A stretch of DNA of 17,939 nucleotides from an uncultured Candidatus Melainabacteria bacterium (GTDB lineage Bacteria; Cyanobacteriota; Vampirovibrionia; Gastranaerophilales; Gastranaerophilaceae): NCBI GenBank assembly GCA_937898445.1, contig CALEJY010000098.1, positions 1 to 17,939 on the forward strand, read 5' to 3'. The notes below the pieces were generated by a model that ran no database searches, was not told the DNA's origin, and saw nothing but the letters and a program-made list of their open reading frames with translations. Positions 1-8,069 of this stretch are shown in pieces. How positions within the stretch are numbered: position 1 is the first letter of the stretch; each line of letters starts with the position of its first letter. Position numbers and translations under genes: made by a program.

Positions 1-1289
1 ACCCTTATTTTGTGGCGGTAATCTCTTTCTACAACTTTTTCCAACTTCACTATGTCTTTGTCATAAACAACTTTATCAATCAATTTTGCCTTATCCGCAG
101 CTCTTTTGGCATAAAGTAATGCAGCCAAAACAATTCCGGCACCGACTGCAACAATCAAGTTATAAAAAACTGTCAACAAAAACACCAACCCCAAAACATA
201 CAAATCGTCTTTTGGAGCAAGTTTTATAACTTTCAAAAATTTGGTATCTATAATATCATAACCGATTTTAATCAAAATTGCCGCCAAAACCGCCAAAGGA
301 ATTTCAGCAACAAATCCCGAAAACTGATAAATTAACAGCACCAAAATAATTGAAGTCACAACCGCAGCTAATTTTGTAGTTGCTCCTGTTTTCAAAGCCG
401 CAACAGTCCTCATTGTGGCAGCAGAACCTGCAAGATTTCCAGTTAATGCACAACAGATATTCCCTATACCTTGAGCTGCAAGCAATCTATTTGGTGACAA
501 CTGCACCTTTGTAACAGATGTACAAACCAAACCTGTTAGCAAACTTTCTGATGAGAAAATTACGGCTAAAATTATCGAATAATGAAAATATGTTATAAAA
601 TCATGTAAATTTGTATGCGGAAGATGAACTGATGGCAATGCAACAGAAATTTGCGATATTTTTTCAACATTCAACCCCATTTTTATAGAAATAAACGTAC
701 ATAAAATAAGCGCCAAAATCTGTGATGGCACATATTTATTCCATTTTTTAGGAAAACCAAATACAATCAAAAGAGCTAATGCGCCAATCAACAAAGCCTG
801 AATATTGAGAGAGCCGAACGATTTAACAACATTTTCCAAACTTTCAATCGTATTTGAGCAAGAAGGTAAACCCAACAAAGGATTCAACTGCATAATTATA
901 ATAATTACGCCAACACCGTTCATAAATCCTGAAATTACAGGATATGGCACATATTTTACAATATCAGGCAATTTTGTTAATGATAGCAAAATTTGCAAAA
1001 TTCCTGCGATAAATATTATAAAAATTACGGCATCAAGATTTTGATTAAGAGCGTGCATAACAGATGCTACAACAATCGCAACAGGACCTGTAACTCCTGA
1101 TATCATAGGAATTTTAGTTCCAAATATACCGGCAACAAAACATAAAATTATTGCCCCCCAAATACCGGCACTTGCACCAAATCCGGTTGCAACACCAAAA
1201 GCCAAAGCCTGTGGAAGCGTAATAACCGCAGCATTTAAGCCACCTAAAACGTCACCTGAAAATATTTGTAATTTTTCTTTTAAATTCAT
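1..1289 (-). CDS. SulP family anion transporter, 5' part
   Basis: Inner-membrane transporter of the SulP/SLC26 family (sulfate, bicarbonate or related anions; substrate not decidable here). Reading the minus strand gives about 429 residues that start MNLKEKLQIFSGDV and run off the left edge. They include the SulP-type first segment (LPQALAFGVATGFGASAGIWG), a TGPVAIVVA segment, a later GNICCALTGNLAGSAATMRT stretch and many hydrophobic helices. The last visible residues are charged, so the membrane domain is essentially complete and any cytoplasmic STAS domain lies outside the window. The start is the ATG at 1287-1289. No Shine-Dalgarno precedes it; instead a TATAAT box ends 6 nt before the ATG, so the mRNA is probably leaderless. 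It is divergent from deoC. Family assignment is firm, substrate is open. Confidence 0.9.
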   Translation of the reverse strand, partial: MNLKEKLQIFSGDVLGGLNAAVITLPQALAFGVATGFGASAGIWGAIILCFVAGIFGTKIPMISGVTGPVAIVVASVMHALNQNLDAVIFIIFIAGILQILLSLTKLPDIVKYVPYPVISGFMNGVGVIIIIMQLNPLLGLPSCSNTIESLENVVKSFGSLNIQALLIGALALLIVFGFPKKWNKYVPSQILALILCTFISIKMGLNVEKISQISVALPSVHLPHTNLHDFITYFHYSIILAVIFSSESLLTGLVCTSVTKVQLSPNRLLAAQGIGNICCALTGNLAGSAATMRTVAALKTGATTKLAAVVTSIILVLLIYQFSGFVAEIPLAVLAAILIKIGYDIIDTKFLKVIKLAPKDDLYVLGLVFLLTVFYNLIVAVGAGIVLAALLYAKRAADKAKLIDKVVYDKDIVKLEKVVERDYRHKIR

Positions 1290-1295
1290 AGGGGT

Positions 1296-1324
1296 ATTAT
1301 AAATAAACTTTATGTTATAATCAA
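1296..1324 (-). promoter_or_regulatory. sulP promoter, leaderless type
   Basis: On the minus strand TTGATT (1324-1319), a 17-nt spacer and a perfect TATAAT (1301-1296) are followed by 6 nt and the sulP ATG. Transcription should begin at or next to the A of the start codon. The deoC extended -10 lies within this promoter on the other strand. Confidence 0.7.
1313..1321 (+). promoter_or_regulatory. deoC extended -10 promoter
   Basis: TGTTATAAT is an extended -10 (TGn plus TATAAT) with no clear -35. The predicted start is near 1328, giving a leader of about 15 nt that holds the GAAGGGG ribosome site at 1331-1337. It overlaps the -35 and spacer of the divergent sulP promoter. Confidence 0.6.
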
Positions 1325-1343
1325 GTAAAAGAAGGGGAAAATT

Positions 1344-1994
1344 ATGGAAAACTTAAACAAACACATTGAACACACACTTTTGAAACAAGATGCGAAATTA
1401 GAAGATTTTATAAAACTTTTCAATGAGGCTAAAGAACACAAATTCTTAGGAGTTTGCATCAATCCTGCCTATGTAAAATTAGCAAAAGAAAACTTGAAAG
1501 ATAGCGATGTAAAAGTTGTTACCGTAATCGGATTTCCTCTAGGAGCTAACAGAAGTGATGTTAAAGCTTTTGAAGCATCCAAAGCAGTTGAAGACGGCGC
1601 AGACGAAATAGATATGGTTATTAATGTTACTGCAATCAAAAACAAAGATTATGATTTTGTTGTAAATGACATAAAAACTGTAAAAGCAGCTTGTAAAGAC
1701 AAACCGCTAAAAGTTATTTTGGAAACTGATCTGTTAGAAAAAGACGAAATCAAAAAAGCTTGCGAACTTTGCGTTGAAGCAAAAGCCGATTTAGTAAAAA
1801 CATCTACAGGCTTTGTAAAAAATGGAGTTGGCGCAAAAGCAGAAGATGTTAAATTAATGTATGAAACAGTTTCTCCATACGGATTAAAAGTTAAAGCATC
1901 TGGCGGAATTAGAGATAAAGAAGCTGCAATAAAGATGATTGAAGCAGGCGCAGAAAGATTAGGAACAAGTTCCGGCGTAAAAATTGTTAGCTAA
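1344..1994 (+). CDS. deoC: deoxyribose-phosphate aldolase
   Basis: DERA cleaves 2-deoxyribose-5-phosphate to glyceraldehyde-3-phosphate and acetaldehyde in deoxynucleoside catabolism, in the cytoplasm. The 216-residue length matches short bacterial DeoC. Visible family motifs are DEIDMVINV, LKVILETDLL, the Schiff-base segment VKTSTGF with Lys152, and KASGGIRD with the relay Lys184. The start is supported by GAAGGGG at 1331-1337 and an extended -10 just upstream. No other nucleoside-salvage gene (deoA, deoD, cdd) adjoins it, so it stands alone beside flagellar genes. A run of degenerate octamers follows its stop codon. Confidence 0.96.
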   Translation: MENLNKHIEHTLLKQDAKLEDFIKLFNEAKEHKFLGVCINPAYVKLAKENLKDSDVKVVTVIGFPLGANRSDVKAFEASKAVEDGADEIDMVINVTAIKNKDYDFVVNDIKTVKAACKDKPLKVILETDLLEKDEIKKACELCVEAKADLVKTSTGFVKNGVGAKAEDVKLMYETVSPYGLKVKASGGIRDKEAAIKMIEAGAERLGTSSGVKIVS

Positions 1995-1999
1995 AAAGA

Positions 2000-2031
2000 C
2001 TTTGCATCTATGCTTCTTGGCATCTTTGCCT
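2000..2031. repeat. Degenerate octamer tandem repeat
   Basis: Four consecutive 8-bp units between deoC and flhB: CTTTGCAT, CTATGCTT, CTTGGCAT, CTTTGCCT (consensus CTTTGCAT). It is non-coding as far as I can see and ends about 18 bp before the flhB -10 region. Confidence 0.6.
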
Positions 2032-2047
2032 CTAAATATTTTTGACC

Positions 2048-2058
2048 ATGCTATAATA
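2048..2058 (+). promoter_or_regulatory. flhB extended -10
   Basis: ATGCTATAATA contains TGn-TATAAT (2049-2057). No convincing -35 sits at 17 nt. A leader of roughly 14 nt follows, with AAGGA at 2065-2069 as the ribosome site for the ATG at 2078. The same ATGCTAnAA core precedes the sigma gene and the mannosidase. Confidence 0.6.
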
Positions 2059-2077
2059 TTCATTAAGGAAATAACGT

Positions 2078-3154
2078 ATGGGTGATGAAGACAAACAGTT
2101 TGATGCCACGCCGAGAAAACTCGAACAGGCAAGAAAAGAAGGACAGGTTGTTAAATCAAAAGATTTTTCAACCGCTATTTCTTTGCTCATTTTGTTCTCC
2201 GTAATATTCGGATTAGCACCGTTTATTTGGGATCAAATCGTACAACTTTACACTCTCCTGTACGAGCAAATCCCCAACGCACACATAGATCAGGTCGGAA
2301 TGACGTATATTTTGACAATTACCATAAAATGTGCCGCATTAATTATCGGTCCTGTACTTTTTGTGGCGTGGTTTATTGCAATTATGGCGGATTTTATACA
2401 GGTTGGCCCACTTGTTGCAACCGCTCCTCTAATGCCCAAATTAGACAAACTTAACCCAACAAAGTATTTCAAAAATATTATGTCTATCAAAACTCTTTTT
2501 GAATTATTCAAAAACATCCTAAAAGTTGTTTTGTTAGGCTATATCGGCTGGAGCGTTTATATGCAACATATTGAAAATATTCTTATGCTTGCAGCAATCG
2601 ACAACAATTTCGCCGTAATGATTGAGTTCGGCAAACTAATCACAGACTTTATTTTTAAAGCCTGTATCGCCTTTTTGGTAATATCTGCAGCCGATTACGG
2701 GGTTACAAAATGGAAGTTTTTAAAAGACCAAAAAATGTCTTTTAAAGAAATTAAAGATGAATACAAAAACACAGAAGGTGACCCAAACGTAAAAGCCGCA
2801 TTACGTCAACGCCGTATGCAAATGCTACAACGAGGCATGATGGATGCCGTACCGGATGCGGATTTTGTTGTAACGAACCCAACCCACATAGCATGCGCCC
2901 TTAAATATAAAGCAGAAGAAATGGCATCTCCAATGCTTATTGCAAAAGGTACAGAGCTTATCGCTAAAAAGATTATTAATATCGCAAGAGAACACCAAAT
3001 TCCTGTAATTGAAAACGCTCCTGTTGCCCGTGCGCTATACAAAATGGTTGATTTGAACCAACAAATTCCGCCGGAATTGTACAAAGCGATTGCAGAAATC
3101 CTACTTTTTGTTTACAAGTTGAAAAATACATCAAATAAAGGTACAATGAAATAA
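2078..3154 (+). CDS. flhB: flagellar export apparatus protein FlhB
   Basis: Core component of the flagellar type III export gate, which switches substrate specificity from rod/hook to filament proteins. At 358 residues it has the usual length. The N-terminus carries the family signature with ATPRKLEQARKEGQV. Four hydrophobic segments lie at about 28-50, 76-107, 140-162 and 180-203, followed by a cytoplasmic domain. The autocleavage motif NPTH is intact at residues 267-270, and the LYKMVDLNQQIPPELYKAIAEIL segment near the C-terminus is typical. It could instead be a virulence-type SctU, but the window also has a flagellar fliJ, fliK and a rod/hook gene, so flagellar FlhB is much likelier. Its partner FliK is encoded about 6 kb away on the other strand. 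Confidence 0.95.
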   Translation: MGDEDKQFDATPRKLEQARKEGQVVKSKDFSTAISLLILFSVIFGLAPFIWDQIVQLYTLLYEQIPNAHIDQVGMTYILTITIKCAALIIGPVLFVAWFIAIMADFIQVGPLVATAPLMPKLDKLNPTKYFKNIMSIKTLFELFKNILKVVLLGYIGWSVYMQHIENILMLAAIDNNFAVMIEFGKLITDFIFKACIAFLVISAADYGVTKWKFLKDQKMSFKEIKDEYKNTEGDPNVKAALRQRRMQMLQRGMMDAVPDADFVVTNPTHIACALKYKAEEMASPMLIAKGTELIAKKIINIAREHQIPVIENAPVARALYKMVDLNQQIPPELYKAIAEILLFVYKLKNTSNKGTMK

Positions 3155-3159
3155 ATTCT

Positions 3160-3180
3160 ATGCTAGAATAATTTTATAAT
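3160..3180 (+). promoter_or_regulatory. Promoter(s) for the FliA-like sigma gene
   Basis: Two -10 candidates overlap the gap after flhB: an extended -10 in ATGCTAGAATA (TAGAAT at 3164-3169) and a perfect TATAAT at 3175-3180. The latter ends 7 nt before the ATG at 3188. Neither leaves room for a Shine-Dalgarno. The gene could also be co-transcribed with flhB. Confidence 0.5.
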
Positions 3181-3181
3181 C

Positions 3182-3844
3182 ATGGTTATGCAAAATAAAA
3201 ATAAATTACAAGAATACATAGACATAGTTCAAAAAGTTGCCAAAGTCGAACACAGACGTATTCCTCAGCACATGGTAGATTATGAGGAATTAGTTTCTAT
3301 CGGAATTTTGGCTGTTCAAGTTTTGATTAAAAATAAAACGCCTGAACAACTTGAAAAATATAATGCGGCATATATTGCAACTGCCGTAAGATGGGCTATT
3401 AGAAACGAATTAAGAATTAGATATAAATGGTATTCTTTAAAACATAAAGCTGACGATGAAATTGATAAGGAAGAAGAAGTTGACGGTATGGATATGCAAA
3501 AAGCTAAAGTTCGTGAAGCCGTTTACGAAACTATCTTGTCTATCGACGGTTTAGCAGCTGCCGCAAGTGACAACGATTCTCCGTTTGATTTCTTAAAAGA
3601 TCCGCACGCACAACCTGATGAAAGTGCTGAAATCACAGAAATGGGTAGAATGATTAGAGCTGCAATTGCAAAACTTCCGCCAAAAGAAAGAACTGTTGTT
3701 GAATACAGATTTTACAGAAACATGCAGGTTAAAGATATTGCAAAACAAATCGGTTTATCTCCGTCACGTGTAACACGTATTGTTCAAGCATCTTTAAACA
3801 CTGTTAAAGAATACTTAAATCAACACGAACAGTACGGATATTAG
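3182..3844 (+). CDS. fliA: FliA-like sigma-70 family factor (sigma-28 type)
   Basis: Alternative sigma factor expected to direct RNA polymerase to late flagellar promoters. Region 2 lies around residues 28-80 (DYEELVSIGILAVQVLI, then AAYIATAVRWAIRNELR). Region 4 lies around 160-212, with LPPKERTVVEYRFYRNMQVKDIAKQIGLSPSRVTRIVQ, including a clear helix-turn-helix. An acidic linker separates them. At 220 residues it is slightly short for FliA/WhiG. The start could be the ATG at 3182 or the in-frame ATG at 3188. The second fits better if TATAAT at 3175-3180 drives a leaderless mRNA. No Shine-Dalgarno is present for either. It follows flhB directly, which supports a flagellar role. It converges on the nucleotidase gene with only 4 bp between the two stop codons. 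Confidence 0.82.
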   Translation: MVMQNKNKLQEYIDIVQKVAKVEHRRIPQHMVDYEELVSIGILAVQVLIKNKTPEQLEKYNAAYIATAVRWAIRNELRIRYKWYSLKHKADDEIDKEEEVDGMDMQKAKVREAVYETILSIDGLAAAASDNDSPFDFLKDPHAQPDESAEITEMGRMIRAAIAKLPPKERTVVEYRFYRNMQVKDIAKQIGLSPSRVTRIVQASLNTVKEYLNQHEQYGY

Positions 3845-3869
3845 AGAATTAATCTACAACAGTAATTCT
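3845..3869. other. AT-rich inverted repeat at convergent gene ends
   Basis: AGAATTA (3845-3851) and TAATTCT (3863-3869) form a perfect 7-bp inverted repeat with an 11-nt loop. It overlaps the end of the nucleotidase gene, just past the sigma gene stop. There is no T-tract on either strand, so it is at best a weak terminator. Confidence 0.3.
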
Positions 3870-5454
3870 GCCGTCATCTTTTAATTCAACCGGTGCATTC
3901 ATTTTCTTTATGTAATCACAGGTTAGTTTGTCTTTGTCAAAATCGAATTTTTCATCAATTTCACCTTTTTCGATTTTATTTTCAAGCAAATTATCGCCAC
4001 CTGAAGCCATAAAGTCATCTGTTGCTACGGTGTAAACCTTATTAGGATTTGGATTGTTTATATCAATTGCGTTTTCTTTTCCTTCTTTATCAATAAATGA
4101 TGCGGCTTTCAATTCACCTGATCTGCTAACTGTGTATTTCAAACCTGATGGCATTATGATACCAGGTTTATGTCCAGGATCGTTGAATGATTTTGCTCCT
4201 TTTTTCAACGCATCAACAATTTCTTTTTCAGTTAATTTTAATTTAACCATATTGTTTTTCAAAGGAACAACTTCAAATACCTGATGAGAATCTAAAGGTC
4301 CTTGTTCAAAGAAACCTCTAATGTTTCCGGCATTGATAATTGCCATATCTGTTCCAAATTCTTCTTTAACCGCATCCATAATCAAAAATGCGTTAGGGTT
4401 AGGGTCTAAAAGTCTTTCTTTGGTTGGACCGGTTGCAACTTTAACTTCACCCAATTGTTCTGGTTTACCTAAAATCTGTTCAAATACACCTTTCAACACT
4501 CTATTACGTTTGAAAATGTTTGATGGAGTGACATTGTTTTGAACTTTTACGATAATACCTTTATCATCATCCCAAGTGATTTTTAAATCACCAAAATATT
4601 CACCGTCTTTGCCGGCTTGAGTGATAACAACCGGTTCATTTGATTTAGAAGTCAATAAGTTTTTGCCTTCTTCTACACCTTTCAACAAGTCATGAGTGTG
4701 ACCACCAACGATTACATCAATTCCTGATGTTTCTTTTGCCAATCTTTGATCTTTTGTTAAACCGCAGTGAGAAAGAACTATAACCTTGTTAATTCCTTGT
4801 TTTTTGTAATCGTCAACTGCTGCTTGAACATCTTTCAATGTTTTTTCGAAATCATCAACACCGATTTGTTTTCTTGAATCGTTGTCACGTATTCTTTCGT
4901 GCAAATCAGGAGGTGCTAAACCAATGATTGCATATTTATGACCATTTTTTTCTAATACAAATGATTTTTCAATAACTCCGTCTAGCGGGTTACCTTTAGG
5001 AATTTGCAAATTCATGCCTAAACTTTTGAATTTTGCACCTTTTTTGCTATCTGCAAGTTCAGGAGGATTTTCGTCATATTCGTGGTTGCCGTCAGATGTT
5101 GCTTCAACACCTAATGCGTTCATATAAGTGTTTGCAGCTCTTGCGACATTATGATCTGCCCCCGCAGAAATATCACCGGCAGCAAGAACTAATTTGTCAG
5201 CCGTAGAATTTTTTGTTTGATAATCATATAATTCTTTAGCAGAATAAATTCTTGACATATTGCCAATTCTGCCGTGATTATCGTTTATGTAAAAAATATC
5301 TGTTGTCACATATTTAGGAGATTTTTTCTCGGATGTTTTGTCTGTTAACCGGCTGAGATTGTAAAGTTTGAGGAGCCGTTTGAGTATTTTGATTTGATAC
5401 ATTTGTTGTAGCTCTAAATGTAATCTTTGGAAGATTTGTTAATGATATATTCAT
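3849..5454 (-). pseudogene. 5'-nucleotidase/UshA-type metallophosphatase, frameshifted near its start
   Basis: Metallophosphatase acting on nucleotides or related phosphoesters. The body has the two-domain 5'-nucleotidase layout. The metal-binding motifs are DNHG, AAGDIS, DGNHEYD, LSHCG and GGHTH. A C-terminal substrate domain follows with NAGNIRG and ATDDFMASGGDN. In the body's frame the first ATG is at 5402, without a ribosome site and encoding an unlikely leader. One frame away an ATG at 5452-5454 has AAAGGTG upstream and encodes MNISLTNLPKITFRATTN and 28 more residues, then meets TAA at 5314-5316. The two frames join cleanly if one base is lost from the A6 run (minus strand, 5327-5322), giving about 534 residues. 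This could be a base-calling error, a real mutation, phase variation or slippage. No signal peptide is visible. It lies 74 bp downstream of the protease-like gene, probably in one operon. Confidence 0.75.
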
Positions 5455-5528
5455 ATTTTTTCACCTTTTACTAAATTAAACATCGTCAAAAAAATTTTTG
5501 CGCTATTTTTGCCTAATATTAACGAACA

Positions 5529-6980
5529 TTAAGCAACTTGTCCGATATTGTTTCTTTCTAAAACTATCGGTTGGGGTTGAATTTGTGGGGATTGTTGAGC
5601 TTGAGTTTGAGAAGCTGCGGCATTTGCTTGTTTTTTCAAGTCTTTGTATGTTTTCAAACCTTCTACCCAGTTTTCAACAAAGTTTACATCATTTGCAACA
5701 ACTGCTTGAGGCAAAGCGGCATGGTGAATTTTCGGAAGCAAGAAATCTTCTGAATACTCAACCGCTCTAGAAACATTGTCATCAGTATCATTGCAAATAA
5801 ATATCATTTTGCCGTTTTTATCTGTTTTTGTTCCGGTAATTGTAATTTCATGACCATTTATAATAGTTCCGCTTGCATCAACTTGTGTATAGCCAATGAT
5901 TACGTTTTCGCCCATGTTTAGGGCATCTGTAATTTGTTTTTTCATTGTTTTGAAATCTGTTTCATAGCCGACTAATCTAGCGTTTTCATCAACTGTTTGA
6001 TATGTTACAGACATCTTATTTTTATCTTCAACTACAGATTCCGTAAATGTTTTTTCAAATTCAATCAAACCTTTATCGTTTTGATTGAATTTTCCTGCTC
6101 TTTTATCTGTTAAAGAATTATAAGCTTGTTGAGAACCAACTTGCATAAATGTAGATTGCATCAAAACATCAAGAGGAGAACGTTCATAATTATCTCTATC
6201 TACTGTTTGAATATGCGCTCTTATAATTGCGTTTTTGTCAGGCGCAAATGTCAAATTAGCTTTATCAAAATCTTTTGCTTCAAAAGGAATTTCAAAAGCG
6301 TTTAATAACCAAATTGCATCAAGAGTATTATCAGCCAAATTACTCATCTTGATTGACTTTTGAACAGCCATGTTTGGAGAACTCAAGCCTTCTGCAAATC
6401 TTGCAAATTCTGCCGGATGTTTATCCGCCAAATTGTATTCAATACTAGATGCTACGCAAGTTCCTGAATGTTCAACATTAATATCATCAGGATTTCCACC
6501 GGCTGCTGATGCTGCTTGAGCCTGATATTGAGCAGGAATATTTCCGAATTGTTGAGTAATAATATGTGGATCTGAAATTGTATCAATTGTGTTTTTCAAA
6601 ATCGTTGCATTGTCTAAACCTTGCGCTCTTTTGTTTTTAGCTATTTTATAAAGGTTATCCAATGTTGTTGATTTATCGTTTGAATCTGCATTTAATAAAG
6701 TACCATTTTTCAACATTGTATTAAGTTGCTTACGGGTACTTTTATCAACCATTCCAACCAACTCGTTATATTTAGCTTTCTCATCATTAGAAACAAGCTC
6801 TGTTCTAAACTTTGCAGCAGTCAAAGCACTATTATAAGGAACTTGTGTCATTTGAGGATGATTAGATCTAAATGCAGGAGCAGATTTTGTCACAATCGGA
6901 TTTGTAACATTTGCTACACGCACAGACTTAACTGTGTTATAATTATTATATTGAGGGTTATCAATATTTAATGAGTACAC
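5529..6980 (-). CDS. Predicted papain-like cysteine protease/transglutaminase-fold protein
   Basis: I do not recognise a named family. The 483-residue protein contains, in order, SGTCVAS with Cys175, NGHEITITG with His377 and FICNDTDD with Asn397/Asp398. That is the Cys-His-Asn/Asp order and context of papain-like peptidases, so protease or peptidase activity is inferred, not shown. The first ~60 residues are Asn/Tyr-rich and include APAFRSN; the C-terminal ~40 residues are Ala/Gln/Pro-rich. No signal peptide or membrane segment is seen. The start is GTG at 6978-6980, with GGAG 7 nt upstream and TATAAT at 7006-7001. It is divergent from the TOPRIM gene and upstream of the nucleotidase gene on the same strand. 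Confidence 0.6.
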   Translation of the reverse strand: MYSLNIDNPQYNNYNTVKSVRVANVTNPIVTKSAPAFRSNHPQMTQVPYNSALTAAKFRTELVSNDEKAKYNELVGMVDKSTRKQLNTMLKNGTLLNADSNDKSTTLDNLYKIAKNKRAQGLDNATILKNTIDTISDPHIITQQFGNIPAQYQAQAASAAGGNPDDINVEHSGTCVASSIEYNLADKHPAEFARFAEGLSSPNMAVQKSIKMSNLADNTLDAIWLLNAFEIPFEAKDFDKANLTFAPDKNAIIRAHIQTVDRDNYERSPLDVLMQSTFMQVGSQQAYNSLTDKRAGKFNQNDKGLIEFEKTFTESVVEDKNKMSVTYQTVDENARLVGYETDFKTMKKQITDALNMGENVIIGYTQVDASGTIINGHEITITGTKTDKNGKMIFICNDTDDNVSRAVEYSEDFLLPKIHHAALPQAVVANDVNFVENWVEGLKTYKDLKKQANAAASQTQAQQSPQIQPQPIVLERNNIGQVA

Positions 6981-7000
6981 AATTCCACTCCACTACTACA

Positions 7001-7006
7001 ATTATA
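7001..7006 (-). promoter_or_regulatory. -10 box of the protease-like gene
   Basis: Perfect TATAAT on the minus strand, ending about 20 nt before the GTG start. The GGAG ribosome site lies between them. A -35 at 17 nt would be only TTTATT. Confidence 0.5.
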
Positions 7007-7063
7007 TAAAAAAGAAAAACAAAAATAAATTGCTATATTTGCAAAAATTATATTAACAAACGT

Positions 7064-7069
7064 TACAAT
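7064..7069 (+). promoter_or_regulatory. -10 box of the TOPRIM gene, leaderless type
   Basis: TACAAT ends 7 nt before the ATG at 7077. The AGGG in between is too close to the ATG to act as a Shine-Dalgarno. The -35 is poor (TTGCAA at 7039-7044 with a 19-nt spacer). Confidence 0.45.
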
Positions 7070-7076
7070 CAGGGAT

Positions 7077-8054
7077 ATGAATTTGAAAATCAAACAACTT
7101 ACAAAAGAACAACTAACAATCTCAATAGACAGATTAACGAGATTTAAAGAAACCGAAACCAAATACCTAAGAGTATTTAAGGATATTATTACAAATAATC
7201 TGATTGAGCCAAAAATCAAAAAACATGAACTTGATGAAATGGATTATGACAACCTAATAAATATAGCCGAAAACATTATTAATTCATCAGTTCCAAATGA
7301 ACCAAATGATTTGCAAATAAACCAAAATTTATATGAATATGAAAATTCCGTTTTCAACCTCAACGAAAACAGTCAAAAACTTATTAAAAACAAAATTAAT
7401 TACAATGCTATAATCAAAATTCTACCTGACGATATTCCTAACAACTTGAAGTGGCTAAAAAATTGCCACGCCGACAAAAATTCAGAGAACAATTTAGGAT
7501 ATCCGGTAAAAAAGATAATTTTGTGTGAAGGAATTACAGAAGAAATTCTTCTTCCTGTATTTTCAAAACTTTGCAATTTTGATTTTAACGAGCATGGAAT
7601 ACATGTTATCTCTGCCGGTGGAAAAAATCAGGTTGTAAAATATTTTTATAACTTTGCAGAATGTTTAAAAATTCCAATATTTGTTCTTTTAGATAACGAT
7701 GCAAAAATCAATCTTGAAGAAATCAAACCAAGACTTCGCAATATAGATAAAATCCATCTTTTGAAAAGTGGAGAATTTGAGGACATGCTCCCAAATTCAC
7801 TAATAGCCAGAACTTTAAATTACGCAACTCAAAATATATCGCTTGCGCCTATTGAGGGGTTGGAAGAAAGCACTTCAAAAGTAGAATTTTTGGAAGAATT
7901 TTTCAAACACAGAGGATTGCACGAATTTAAAAAAGCCGAATTTGCAACTCTCATAAAAGCTAATATCAAAAACAAAAACGACGTTTCTGCCGAAATTGAA
8001 GAAATTATAGGCGAAATAAAAGGGACATATAGTCCCTTGAAAAATGGAGTTTAA
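7077..8054 (+). CDS. Stand-alone OLD-type TOPRIM domain protein
   Basis: The C-terminal half resembles the TOPRIM nuclease domain of OLD-family proteins. It has KKIILCEGITEE with Glu151, an ISAGGKNQVVKYF loop (Gly181-Gly182), FVLLDNDA with Asp206 and Asp208, and a GEFED acidic motif at 232-236. These would be the metal-binding residues of a nuclease. The N-terminal ~140 residues are charged and mostly helical, with no Walker A or other ATPase motif, unlike classical OLD proteins where an ABC ATPase comes first. No ATPase or UvrD-like helicase gene is adjacent, so this is not a Gabija-like pair as seen here. Function is unknown; a DNA or RNA processing or defence role is only a guess. Its 3' end carries the terminator of the convergent flagellar operon. 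Confidence 0.65.
   Translation: MNLKIKQLTKEQLTISIDRLTRFKETETKYLRVFKDIITNNLIEPKIKKHELDEMDYDNLINIAENIINSSVPNEPNDLQINQNLYEYENSVFNLNENSQKLIKNKINYNAIIKILPDDIPNNLKWLKNCHADKNSENNLGYPVKKIILCEGITEEILLPVFSKLCNFDFNEHGIHVISAGGKNQVVKYFYNFAECLKIPIFVLLDNDAKINLEEIKPRLRNIDKIHLLKSGEFEDMLPNSLIARTLNYATQNISLAPIEGLEESTSKVEFLEEFFKHRGLHEFKKAEFATLIKANIKNKNDVSAEIEEIIGEIKGTYSPLKNGV
8012..8038 (-). terminator. Terminator of the fliJ-fliK-flg operon, inside the TOPRIM gene
   Basis: On the minus strand a perfect 7-bp stem (AAGGGAC/GTCCCTT, 8038-8020) with a 5-nt loop is followed by TTTTATTT. It lies 32 nt past the flg stop codon, within the last codons of the convergent gene. On the plus strand no T-tract follows, so it works in one direction. 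Confidence 0.7.
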
Positions 8055-8069
8055 AATATGTTTATAAGT

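Noticed and set aside
2227..3084. Extra open frames overlapping flhB on both strands
   Set aside because: They are shadows of a well-conserved gene, without ribosome sites or recognisable products.
3792..3809. CTTTAA/TTAAAG hairpin near the end of the sigma gene as a terminator for the nucleotidase operon
   Set aside because: It is AT-only apart from one pair, and no T-tract follows on the minus strand.
3849..5402. Taking the ATG at 5402 as the true start of the nucleotidase
   Set aside because: There is no ribosome site, and the encoded leader is an out-of-frame reading of a better upstream start with its own ribosome site.
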